Assembly: GCF_002093665.1 (NCBI RefSeq)
Contig: NZ_MRWE01000006.1
Location: 95,194 to 159,193 of the forward strand
From: Rouxiella badensis
GTDB taxonomy: Bacteria; Pseudomonadota; Gammaproteobacteria; Enterobacterales; Enterobacteriaceae
DNA: 64,000 nucleotides
Direction of reading: 5' to 3'
Positions 29,908 to 37,562 of this stretch are shown here, one piece after another. How positions within the stretch are numbered: position 1 is the first letter of the stretch; each line of letters begins with the position of its first letter. The notes below the pieces were generated by a model. It worked only from the letters and a program-made list of their open reading frames with translations, was not told where the DNA came from and did no database searches. A program made the translations under genes and the position numbers.

Positions 29908-30120
29908 TTACAGTGCAACAACGTTTACTGCTGATGGGCCTTTAGCGCCGTTCTCGATAGAGAACTCAACTTTTTGACCTTCATCAAGAGTTTTGAAATC
30001 GTTGCTCTGGATAGCAGAGAAGTGTACGAACACGTCTTTGCTGCCGTCAGCAGGGGAGATAAAACCAAAACCTTTACCAGCGTCAAACCACTTCACCAAA
30101 CCAGTCATTTTAGTAGACAT
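29908..30120 (-). CDS. Cold shock-like protein (CspA family)
   Basis: A 70-residue single OB-fold RNA/DNA chaperone. RNP1 is KGFGFISP and RNP2 DVFVHFSAI; the protein opens [20 protein letters not shown] and ends [10 protein letters not shown] as in CspC/CspE/CspG-type proteins. The exact orthologue cannot be named from sequence alone. GGAAATTAAT precedes the ATG. The upstream region to 30444 is about 320 bases and includes a GC-poor leader that could be its 5' UTR. Confidence 0.92.
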   Translation of the reverse strand: MSTKMTGLVKWFDAGKGFGFISPADGSKDVFVHFSAIQSNDFKTLDEGQKVEFSIENGAKGPSAVNVVAL

Positions 30121-30444
30121 ATTAATTTCCTTTAAATTTATACCGCCATAAGGCGAGGGAGGTCTGTTTTTTTAGTTGTGATACTTATGGGGCACTAAAG
30201 AAGGAAATTCGCGGTGAAGAGATATCTAGTAAGGATAACGCTAATACAGTGAACTACTTTACTCAAATTGCTTTCATAAGGTCTGTACTACAAACCGAGG
30301 AGTGCATTAACGCACGCCATCAAAGATTACGCAAGCATTATTTTTTTTAAAGATTTAGGCGGTTAGTTTTATAAAACTTAATCTAAATCACAAAAAAATG
30401 TTCAGATTCGCGTCACTATTTGTCTAACAAATGGAGGAGTGACT
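30121..30444. other. Intergenic region, cold shock gene leader
   Basis: About 320 bases between the divergent csp gene and the 36-residue membrane protein gene. I see probable promoters in A/T-rich stretches around 30350-30400 but no hairpin, repeat or reading frame with a ribosome site beyond those two genes. A long 5' UTR for the csp gene would be expected here. Confidence 0.4.
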
Positions 30445-30555
30445 ATGAACATTGTACAAGGTAAAACTCACAGCAAAGTTACCATTCAAGATGTAGAAGT
30501 CATGGTTGCCATGTTGGCTATTGTTGCCATCATCCTTTGGGAACTGCTGTTCTAG
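30445..30555 (+). CDS. 36-residue single-helix membrane protein
   Basis: A short frame with a strong ribosome site (GGAGGAGTGACT then ATG 30445). The product begins with a polar part (MNIVQGKTHSKVTIQDVEV) followed by one hydrophobic helix (MVAMLAIVAIILWELLF) that ends at the C-terminus. A probable terminator lies 60 bases downstream. No family recognised; small single-helix proteins of this kind often bind and modulate larger membrane proteins. Confidence 0.65.
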   Translation: MNIVQGKTHSKVTIQDVEVMVAMLAIVAIILWELLF

Positions 30556-30615
30556 ACCTTACCAGACAAGGCGTTAGAGCAAAATATGCCGTTGCATATC
30601 GTTGCGCGTTAACAG

Positions 30616-30646
30616 AGACAGGCGCTGGAAATCACCTGTCTTAAAA
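30616..30646 (+). terminator. Probable terminator of the 36-residue protein gene
   Basis: AGACAGG and CCTGTCT form a 7-bp stem with a 12-base loop followed by TAAAATAA; moderate strength. Confidence 0.5.
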
Positions 30647-30801
30647 TAAGCAGCGGGATGGAGCTAACCACAGTTGGCAGGATTGATTGGCGACGGCATC
30701 TTACTGTGCAGGTTTCTGATTGCACCTACAAACTTAAGCATTTTTTATAAATGCGCGTAATTGGCTATCGGTTGACGACGTTTCCAGTAGGCTGTCGGAC
30801 G

Positions 30802-30894
30802 TTAGTAACCGCTCGACTCAAGAACGAAAGGCAAGTCAATGATCAGATTGGCAAGCAGTACAGCCAAACTGGAATAAATGACTAATTTCAGCAT
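30802..30894 (-). CDS. 30-residue membrane protein, second of a tandem pair
   Basis: Starts MLKLVIYSSLAVLLANLIID and ends LPFVLESSGY. GAGG lies five bases before the ATG. One hydrophobic helix spans most of the protein. It resembles the 29-residue protein encoded 48 bases upstream: both begin M-x-K-x-V-I, continue hydrophobic, then carry a D-x-P-F motif (IDLPF here, LDWPF there) and a short polar tail ending in Tyr. The two are probably co-transcribed duplicates. Family unknown. Confidence 0.6.
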   Translation of the reverse strand: MLKLVIYSSLAVLLANLIIDLPFVLESSGY

Positions 30895-30942
30895 AAGGAC
30901 CTCAGAACACCGCGATAAGAACGAGGAAACCTATCCCGTTCA

Positions 30943-31032
30943 CTAATATTTAGAAACGTGCATCATGAACGGCCAATCCAGCATGACCATAAATGCCAGA
31001 CTTGCCGCACAAGCAATAATTACAACCTTCAT
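30943..31032 (-). CDS. 29-residue membrane protein, first of a tandem pair
   Basis: Starts MKVVIIACAASLAFMVM and continues LDWPFMMHVSKY. AAGGACAAT precedes the ATG at 31030-31032, an excellent ribosome site. A single hydrophobic helix followed by the D-W-P-F motif and a polar tail. It shares its layout with the following 30-residue protein. A palindromic CRP-like site lies about 140 bases upstream. Confidence 0.65.
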   Translation of the reverse strand: MKVVIIACAASLAFMVMLDWPFMMHVSKY

Positions 31033-31169
31033 ATTGTCCTTAAAAATCAATCCAATAAATCTTTTTCGCTGACCTTCCCGAGAAACATTGCGGGAGATAT
31101 TTGCCTTCCCGAAACGGTCAAAAATAAGAAGCCTTGACTATTCGCGCTAGTAATAGCAAAAAGCGCAAA

Positions 31170-31185
31170 TGTGATCAATATCACG
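31170..31185 (-). promoter_or_regulatory. CRP-like site upstream of the tandem small genes
   Basis: TGTGATCAATATCACG has the CRP half sites TGTGA-N6-TCAC. On the minus strand an extended -10 (TGCTATTAC, 31158-31150) lies just downstream, so the site could activate the unit of the 29- and 30-residue proteins. The plus-strand gene at 31340 is an alternative target. Confidence 0.5.
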
Positions 31186-31339
31186 TTTAAAGAATGAGCA
31201 CTTTTCGTCTTTTCCCTAAAAATATAACGATAAATATCCCCTGTCGCTTGGGGTTGTTATCCCTGTCTATCCTGGGGCAAAATAGGCTTGAGGATGAAAC
31301 ATCCCACTGACTGTTAACCCCCTCCATCAAGGATCTCCA

Positions 31340-31540
31340 GTGACCAAACTAACCCAGCAACAGTGCATCATTCTCACCGGCTTTACCGGAATACTGCACG
31401 GTGAATTCGAATGGTTTCATGCCGATCTGGAAAGAAGGCTGGGTCGTGAGGTCCAGACCTCAGAGCTCGGCTACCCGGAGTTTATGGAACAATGCAAGGC
31501 ATTGTATGAAGAAGACTTCTCTGCGCTGATACCTGATTAA
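31340..31540 (+). CDS. Small DUF7736-like protein
   Basis: A 66-residue protein with a GTG start preceded by AAGGATC. TQQQCIILTGFTGILHGEF followed by FHADLERRLGREVQT resembles small proteins found in phages and enterobacterial chromosomes (DUF7736-like, from memory). No membrane segment or signal. No phage genes are nearby, so it may be a domesticated or isolated copy. A possible terminator hairpin (AAACCGG...CCGGTTT) follows at about 31558-31588. Confidence 0.55.
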   Translation: MTKLTQQQCIILTGFTGILHGEFEWFHADLERRLGREVQTSELGYPEFMEQCKALYEEDFSALIPD

Positions 31541-31866
31541 CTGCGGCAGCTTAATAAAACCGGTCTGCCCCATGGCCGCGCCGGTTTCTTCCCTTAAATA
31601 CCTCTTTTAACTTCTGAAATTTATTAAAACAATCAGCCAACCCTCGTAATATTTAATTTTTAACAACGATTAGGACGAGTACGGAAAAATTCAACATACG
31701 GGAAATCTCGTTGTATTACATCCAGCTTTGCTATTTAATACGCTCAGTTTCACAATCGAAGGTTATCTTAAAACCCTTATTTAAATGATACAGAAGAGGG
31801 CAACGCATTTTATACCTTCGTACATTTTATTTAAAAACTTTTAATAATATTAAGCTGGGTGATAAC
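31541..31866. other. A/T-rich intergenic region upstream of the winged-helix gene
   Basis: Contains the hairpin AAACCGG...CCGGTTT (about 31558-31588) that probably terminates the preceding gene. The rest, clearly A/T-richer than surrounding genes, is a plausible H-NS-type silenced promoter region. No reading frame with a ribosome site was seen. Confidence 0.4.
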
Positions 31867-32334
31867 GTGAATACAAAATATATTGCACCATCTATTTTAC
31901 TTAACAACCCTTTCGTTGATTCCCCTATAATTAATTGTAAGGGAAATCAAATGAGCATTAATAACAAAACCTTTGAAGTCACTGAAAAACATAAAAGGCT
32001 GGTTATTTGCCTGCTGAAGGGCGTCACTCAGAAAAACGATATTATAAATATCGTCTGGTATGAACAAGGTGGCATGGTCAGTGATAATAATTACCATCAA
32101 CTGATCCACAAATTTCGCAATCTGCTTGCCGATAATAATCTGCCGAAGGCGATGCTAAGAACTATCCCGCGCCATGGCGCCATGCTCGACCTGTCATTAC
32201 TCCCAGAGCAAGAAATCGCACCAGGCGAGATTACTGCCATTGAGTTACAGGCCAGGAAACCCTTTAGCCTGTCTACCCTGGGCAACAGCTTTATGGAAAG
32301 TATTAGTCAGATAGCCAAATCGCTGTATCGCTAA
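31867..32334 (+). CDS. Soluble CadC/ToxR-like winged-helix protein
   Basis: A 155-residue protein with a GTG start. Residues about 25-110 fit the OmpR/CadC-type winged helix: SINNKTFEVTEKHKRLVICL, the helix QKNDIINIVWYEQGG, the recognition helix NNYHQLIHKFRNLLADN and the wing LRTIPRHGAMLDL. Unlike CadC or ToxR there is no membrane helix or periplasmic domain; a short tail of about 45 residues follows. Such proteins usually regulate surface structures. It lies ahead of, and in the same direction as, the MASE1/RcsB-like/BvgS-like genes, 196 bases apart. Confidence 0.65.
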   Translation: MNTKYIAPSILLNNPFVDSPIINCKGNQMSINNKTFEVTEKHKRLVICLLKGVTQKNDIINIVWYEQGGMVSDNNYHQLIHKFRNLLADNNLPKAMLRTIPRHGAMLDLSLLPEQEIAPGEITAIELQARKPFSLSTLGNSFMESISQIAKSLYR

Positions 32335-32529
32335 TCTTTCGCCTTAACACCTGAGCGCATCTTCTCTTGCCCGATCTCAATAACTTTCGGGCAGGAGCGA
32401 ATGACCTGAGTCACAAATCCCCCCCATTTATTTGCTCTTATTTTGACCTTAGAGCATATCAACGCGTTAAGCCTGTATACTTAAGATCTCGTGAGCCAGA
32501 AAGCTCACCTCTCGCAAAGAGATAGTCTG

Positions 32530-33810
32530 ATGACCAGATGGGCGTTCCCACTGAAATGGCTTTTATTTTCATTAAGTTATTTAGCTCTGGCCTTCCTATG
32601 CCTTGAAACACGCGACAGCAGCAGCCTTTCCTCGGCGATTTGGTTACCCGCAGGCTTAACGCTCGGTATTCTTTGTTCATCTCCCCTTTCACGTTGGCCG
32701 CTATGGTTAGTTAGCGCGGGCACACTGCACGTTCTGGCAAGCTACCTGCATCACCGCCCAATGGATATTACGCTGGTTTTTGCCGTCACTAATCTGGTTA
32801 TCCTCTGTCTCAGCGCCCACGTTTGGTTGACCCTCATGAAGGGCCGCGGTATCGCCAGCAACCTCAGCGCAATGGCCCTGTTTATCAGCATCGTTCTGGC
32901 CGCCAGCGCACTCGGCGGTATGACTATCCTGTTCGCTTTACGCATGCTTGCTTACCCCACTGTCGTCTCTCATTTTGTAAGCTGGAGCATTTCCAATGCG
33001 ACCGGATGCCTGGCAATGGCGCCACTTTTCATGGTTAATCAGTTGGTTATCAATAAAAGGGTTAAAAGCCAGAACCTACTTTTGATTACCGGAATACTGC
33101 TCATTACGTTGGCGCTGTTTTTACCTGATTACGATTATCAGCAAAATATTCCGACAGTGGATTTCTCACTTTATTTGCTTTTTGGCCTAATATTGCTTTC
33201 GTTGTTGTTTATTACAGAACGAAGGCTGGCTCTATTACAGGTCATTATTGCGCTTATTATCAGCATCACAACCATTTATAATCGCGGCCCTTTCGCAGAC
33301 AGTTTCTATTCCGATAACAACGGTATTACCGCTTCTCAACTTTATCTTTTAGCCATATTCATCTCAGCACTGCTGGTGCGAAGCGGGATAACCGATCTCT
33401 ATTTTTTAAAACGGCAAAGCGAGCGCCAAATATTACTGATGAGCGCCAACTTTGCCGAACAGAAGAGTTACCCCTTTCGCATAAACGTCACGCAGCAAAA
33501 GGTTATCTGGACCGATGTCTTGAAGATGCCTGACGCTTTACCGCAGGCAGCACTCATGACTCCGGCACAAATTCTCGGGCGTATGCATCCCGATGACAGA
33601 ACATTATTTTCACCCTGGTTTATGGGAGCGAATAAGACCTCAGTAAGGCCATTTACCCAACCGGTGCGGCTTATTTTAAGCAGTTCTGATTTCTGTAAGG
33701 GGCATATCGCCCTGCTGAGTGACCACGACAACAACGCAAACCTCTACCTGAACGGCGTCCTGACCCTTTATCAGGGCCCCCTACCCGAGCCAGTGAGACA
33801 GCTAACATGA
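32530..33810 (+). CDS. MASE1-like membrane sensor with PAS-like C-terminus, no output domain
   Basis: A membrane protein of 426 residues from the ATG at 32530 (MTRWAFPLKWLLFSLSYLAL); a GTG at 32491 would add 13 residues. About eight hydrophobic segments to residue 300 resemble MASE1 (SSAIWLPAGLTLGILC is characteristic). The last 120 residues look like a PAS domain, with the typical MHPDDRTLF. No kinase, GGDEF, EAL or helix-turn-helix follows, so it may act as a co-sensor for the kinase encoded two genes later. Its stop overlaps the response regulator start by four bases (ATGA). Confidence 0.65.
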   Translation: MTRWAFPLKWLLFSLSYLALAFLCLETRDSSSLSSAIWLPAGLTLGILCSSPLSRWPLWLVSAGTLHVLASYLHHRPMDITLVFAVTNLVILCLSAHVWLTLMKGRGIASNLSAMALFISIVLAASALGGMTILFALRMLAYPTVVSHFVSWSISNATGCLAMAPLFMVNQLVINKRVKSQNLLLITGILLITLALFLPDYDYQQNIPTVDFSLYLLFGLILLSLLFITERRLALLQVIIALIISITTIYNRGPFADSFYSDNNGITASQLYLLAIFISALLVRSGITDLYFLKRQSERQILLMSANFAEQKSYPFRINVTQQKVIWTDVLKMPDALPQAALMTPAQILGRMHPDDRTLFSPWFMGANKTSVRPFTQPVRLILSSSDFCKGHIALLSDHDNNANLYLNGVLTLYQGPLPEPVRQLT

Positions 33811-34442
33811 AAACAGTTCTGATTGCCGACGACCATCCCGTTTATCTGCTCGGGCTTAAATCGCTCCTGGAGACGCAGTTTGCCAGGGATTACACCCTGA
33901 GTGGCACCGCGAGCAACGTCGATGAGCTGCTGGCGTCGCTCAAAAATGCTCAACCTGATCTATTGCTTACTGACTTAACCATGCCGGGCACTCAGCATTC
34001 TGACGGTTTACACCTGATTCAGTTTTTACGCCGCACCTATCCCTCACTGCCGATTATTGTTATCAGCGTGCTGTCAAATCAGGCTATCGCGAACTTGATG
34101 CTGAATTCCGGCGTGGTGGCCGTGATTAATAAACAGAGTCTGAGCACAGAACTTAACGCCTGTCTTAAGGCGTTGGCGCTGGGGCAAAGCCTGACACGAA
34201 CCCGCAAGACTCAGGGGCTTAAAAATCTTGCCGATGACAGCCACGCTCACAACGTACCTATCAGCCCCAAAGAAACCGAAGTCTTACGGCTCATGAAACA
34301 GGGGCAGACGGTAAATCAGGTCGCCCAAATACTACACCGCTCGAAACAAACCATCAGTGGACAGAAAAAAAGTGCCATGCACAAGTTAGGTCTGACGACG
34401 GATGCCGATCTGTACGAATATCTGCTTAAGATTGAACTGTGA
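33807..34442 (+). CDS. RcsB-like response regulator
   Basis: A 211-residue NarL/LuxR-type regulator with features of the RcsB branch: receiver starting VLIADDHPVYLLGLKSLL, phosphoacceptor Asp56 in LLTDLTMPG, and DGLHLIQFLRRTYPSLPIIV as in RcsB. The DNA-binding part ISPKETEVLRLMKQGQTVNQ continues with HRSKQTISGQKKSAMHKLGL, again nearly the RcsB recognition region. It overlaps both neighbours by four bases, so the three genes are one translationally coupled operon. It is not RcsB itself, which sits beside rcsD. Confidence 0.8.
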   Translation: MKTVLIADDHPVYLLGLKSLLETQFARDYTLSGTASNVDELLASLKNAQPDLLLTDLTMPGTQHSDGLHLIQFLRRTYPSLPIIVISVLSNQAIANLMLNSGVVAVINKQSLSTELNACLKALALGQSLTRTRKTQGLKNLADDSHAHNVPISPKETEVLRLMKQGQTVNQVAQILHRSKQTISGQKKSAMHKLGLTTDADLYEYLLKIEL

Positions 34443-37219
34443 TTCGCAGCTCGAGGGTCCTTATTTTGTTGCTGCTGTGCCTGGCGCAGCAGGCCTATGC
34501 CGAGGTATTACGCATCGGCGTGGATAACGTCAGCGTGCGCTACAGTGAAATTAACACCCGCGTTCAGAATGATGACATCGAGCCGGCGATTATTTCCTTA
34601 CTTAATCAACAGCTTCATGCTCAGGGAGAGACATCGCTGACTCTGGAGGCGGTGTATCTCTCCGACAACATCATCAAGAACGGCCTGTTGGGCAGCAACG
34701 CCCTCGACGCCGTTTTCATGGAAACCTCATTCCCGCCAGTGGCTGACGGCGAAATTGAAACACTTCCGCTCTTCACCACCCACTGGCGCATCGTCTCACT
34801 GCCCAACCGCCGTCAGAATGCCGAGACAAATCTTAACGACCTTAACGATAAACATATTATCGTCGTCAACGACGCTCCGCTCTCGGCGTTAAAACAGCGT
34901 TACCCTCGGGCGATGCTTATCACCACAGCGTCATTGGGCGAGGCGATTGCGCTGCTAAAAGCCGGTGCAGGGGACGGGGTATTCTGCCGTCAGGCCGCCG
35001 CCAGCGTATTGAGCGAAAACATTTATCCCGGCGAGCTGCAGGTCAGCGACGTCGATAGCCTGGTAACCGAGACCCATTTAAGGATGCGGGCCGACAACCC
35101 CGCCGTTCTCGCGGCACTTAATCGGGCCATTCCGCAGCTTCCCCAGGACACCATCAAAGATATTCTAAGCCGTAATTTCACCGTATTGACCCTGATGAAT
35201 ATTGTGCCCATGCTCAGGCAAACGCACCGTAACTTCGATACCGCAGCGGTGGCCGTCGGCGTCGCATCACTCTTCCTGATTAGCTTCCTGATTGGGCAGG
35301 TGGTTCGCCGCAGACAGGCCGAGCAGCGGTTAAAAGACTCGGTAAAATTTTGGGAGGTGTTGCTCAACAGCCTTTCCACGCCGGTTCTGGTGTGCAACGC
35401 TGCCGGGATAATAACTCATGTGAATCAGGCACTTTGCCAAAGTCTAAACATCGACAGGCGGCGTATTATTGGCAGTATGGTCGAAGGGTTGAACAAACAG
35501 TTTTTTACCTCACCTGCGCTGGAGACGGCAGGTTTGGTAAAGGCAAGTCAGGCCACCGAGCCGCAGTTTTTCGAGGGGCACTATACCCTCAATCAGAATT
35601 TGCACAGCATCGCCGGTTGGATAACGCCCTACAGCAATACATCTATGCTGCCACAGGGTCTGGTGATTGGTTGGTATGACATGACCGAGCGCATCAAACT
35701 TGAGGGGCAACTGGCTCAGGCACTCACCGAGGCCAAAGCGTTCAGCCATGAGAAGAGCGAATTTTTGGCACGGATGAGCCACGAAATCCGCTCACCCATG
35801 AACGTTATCATGGGTGTGCTAGAGATTGAGAATCAGCGCCTCAACAACCCACAGTCTCCTATCGCCGTGGCCTATAACGCCTCACGTGGGCTACTGCAAA
35901 TAGTCGGTGATATTCTGGACTTGTCAAAAATCGAAGCCGGTGAAATGCAGCTCAAGCCAACGCCGGTCTCACTCTTTACCTTGCTGACCCGTGCTGCCGA
36001 GGCCTATCAGACGCTGGCGAAGAGGAAAGGCCTGAACCTGAATACTCATATCGAAAGCTGTTTTGGCCAGTATTATCTGATTGATGAGGGCAAACTCAGG
36101 CAGGTGGTCAATAACTTGCTCAGCAACGCGGTGAAATACACTCAGACCGGGCACGTCGTGCTGTCGGTGCGACGGGTATCCCAGAGTTCCTCAGATAAAA
36201 ATCAGGAATTAATCATTAGCATCACGGACAGCGGCATCGGTATTGCGCCCGCGCTGCTGCCCGGCATTATTAAACCCTATCGGCAGATATCCTCGTCTAC
36301 GCCAGACAGCACCGGACTTGGCCTGACTATCTGTCATCAACTTGTCGTCCTGATGGGGGGCAAGCTCGAGATAAGCTCGCGTGAGAACATCGGTTCGACG
36401 TTCAGCGTCAGGCTGACGCTAAAACGGGTGGAGGCCGACCAAGCGCCCTCCTCCACGGCAGATTTTTCGGCGGTCAACAAAGGGTTTAGGCTCTGGGTTA
36501 TCGACGATCTGCCCGCCAACCTGTTGGTAATGAAAATGCAGCTCTCGGCGCTAGGGCATCAGGTGACTACCTTTAACAAAGCAGCCGAGGCGCTCGCCGA
36601 GCTGCAACGTCATCCAGCGCCTAAAGTGGATATGATTCTGACCGACTGCCAGATGCCCGAGATGTCTGGCTATGCCTTTGCCAATCGGGTACGTGAGTGG
36701 GAGGGCGACAGTCCGTCTCATCTGCCCATCGTGGGCTGTACCGCTAACGCTTTTTCCGACGAGGAAACCAAGTGCCTGAAAGCCGGGATGGACGCTCATT
36801 TGACCAAGCCGATGACGCAGGCGGACCTAAAGAACTGCTTGCAGGAGTTGCTGCAAAATCGGCGTATCGACCTCGACGAGGTGATGGCACTTTCTGCCGG
36901 GCAGTCGACTATTATCAATAATATCATCAACGAGTTAAAACAGAGCAGCGCAGAGGATCTGCTGCTGATCGAGCAGGCCTGGCAGACTGGAGACATCGAC
37001 ACGCTCAAAGGAAAGGTTCATCGCCTAAAAGGGAATTTTGCGCTAACGCAGTTCGAGGCGGGGCAAAACCTGTGTCTTACGCTGGAGAGAAAGCTGTCGC
37101 AGGATGGCCGCGACATTGAGCGCTATCTGTTGCTTTTGCGCCACACCACACGACACTTCATCAGTCTGCTGCAAGCGTTTCAGCCCCCAACTTGGTCACA
37201 CCGCCCGCCCGCTGATTAA
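34439..37219 (+). CDS. Unorthodox BvgS/EvgS-like hybrid sensor kinase
   Basis: A 926-residue phosphorelay kinase with a GTG start overlapping the upstream stop (GTGA). Order of parts: signal peptide or anchor (1-21), one periplasmic Venus-flytrap SBP_bac_3 domain (about 22-250), membrane helix (about 270-289), PAS (about 300-415), HisKA with His448 in FLARMSHEIRSPMN, HATPase with N-box NNLLSNAVKY and G-box DSTGLGLTI, receiver with Asp736 in ILTDCQMPEMSG, and a C-terminal Hpt domain with His861 in GKVHRLKGNFAL. BvgS and EvgS carry two flytrap domains; this has one. The probable partner is the RcsB-like regulator. Confidence 0.85.
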   Translation: MIRSSRVLILLLLCLAQQAYAEVLRIGVDNVSVRYSEINTRVQNDDIEPAIISLLNQQLHAQGETSLTLEAVYLSDNIIKNGLLGSNALDAVFMETSFPPVADGEIETLPLFTTHWRIVSLPNRRQNAETNLNDLNDKHIIVVNDAPLSALKQRYPRAMLITTASLGEAIALLKAGAGDGVFCRQAAASVLSENIYPGELQVSDVDSLVTETHLRMRADNPAVLAALNRAIPQLPQDTIKDILSRNFTVLTLMNIVPMLRQTHRNFDTAAVAVGVASLFLISFLIGQVVRRRQAEQRLKDSVKFWEVLLNSLSTPVLVCNAAGIITHVNQALCQSLNIDRRRIIGSMVEGLNKQFFTSPALETAGLVKASQATEPQFFEGHYTLNQNLHSIAGWITPYSNTSMLPQGLVIGWYDMTERIKLEGQLAQALTEAKAFSHEKSEFLARMSHEIRSPMNVIMGVLEIENQRLNNPQSPIAVAYNASRGLLQIVGDILDLSKIEAGEMQLKPTPVSLFTLLTRAAEAYQTLAKRKGLNLNTHIESCFGQYYLIDEGKLRQVVNNLLSNAVKYTQTGHVVLSVRRVSQSSSDKNQELIISITDSGIGIAPALLPGIIKPYRQISSSTPDSTGLGLTICHQLVVLMGGKLEISSRENIGSTFSVRLTLKRVEADQAPSSTADFSAVNKGFRLWVIDDLPANLLVMKMQLSALGHQVTTFNKAAEALAELQRHPAPKVDMILTDCQMPEMSGYAFANRVREWEGDSPSHLPIVGCTANAFSDEETKCLKAGMDAHLTKPMTQADLKNCLQELLQNRRIDLDEVMALSAGQSTIINNIINELKQSSAEDLLLIEQAWQTGDIDTLKGKVHRLKGNFALTQFEAGQNLCLTLERKLSQDGRDIERYLLLLRHTTRHFISLLQAFQPPTWSHRPPAD

Positions 37220-37313
37220 TTTTTGTTCTATCATGTTAATTGGTTGAAACCTGATGCCTCGAGAGAGAAAATAGGTCGATTTTATTTTTCACATTGATAT
37301 CAGTGTCGGACCT

Positions 37314-37562
37314 ATGAACGCACGCAAACCACGCCGTCCCCCCGGACGTTGGACGTATTACATCCTGTATGAAGACATTCTGTGGCCTTGCCCAGTCCGA
37401 TGGGAGTGGGAAAGTGGCTACGGTGGCTGGCTGCCCTTCTACTTTTCGCCGACGCTGGAGTTCGTCGCCGGGGATCCGTCCAAGGCGACGAAAGTCTCGG
37501 GCGGCCGACCTGCCACAGCCAGCCGCATTCGGCAACTTGCCTGTCTCTCAGAGGAGGGCTAA
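37314..37562 (+). CDS. Hypothetical Trp-rich small protein
   Basis: An 82-residue frame between the kinase gene and the convergent MFS gene, whose stop it overlaps by four bases. It begins basic (MNARKPRRPPGRWTYY) and has an aromatic centre (EDILWPCPVRWEWESGYGGW). Codon choice looks coding-like, but the ribosome site is weak and I do not recognise it. The 100 bases before it contain an AGGTC/GACCT inverted repeat and nothing else. Confidence 0.35.
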   Translation: MNARKPRRPPGRWTYYILYEDILWPCPVRWEWESGYGGWLPFYFSPTLEFVAGDPSKATKVSGGRPATASRIRQLACLSEEG

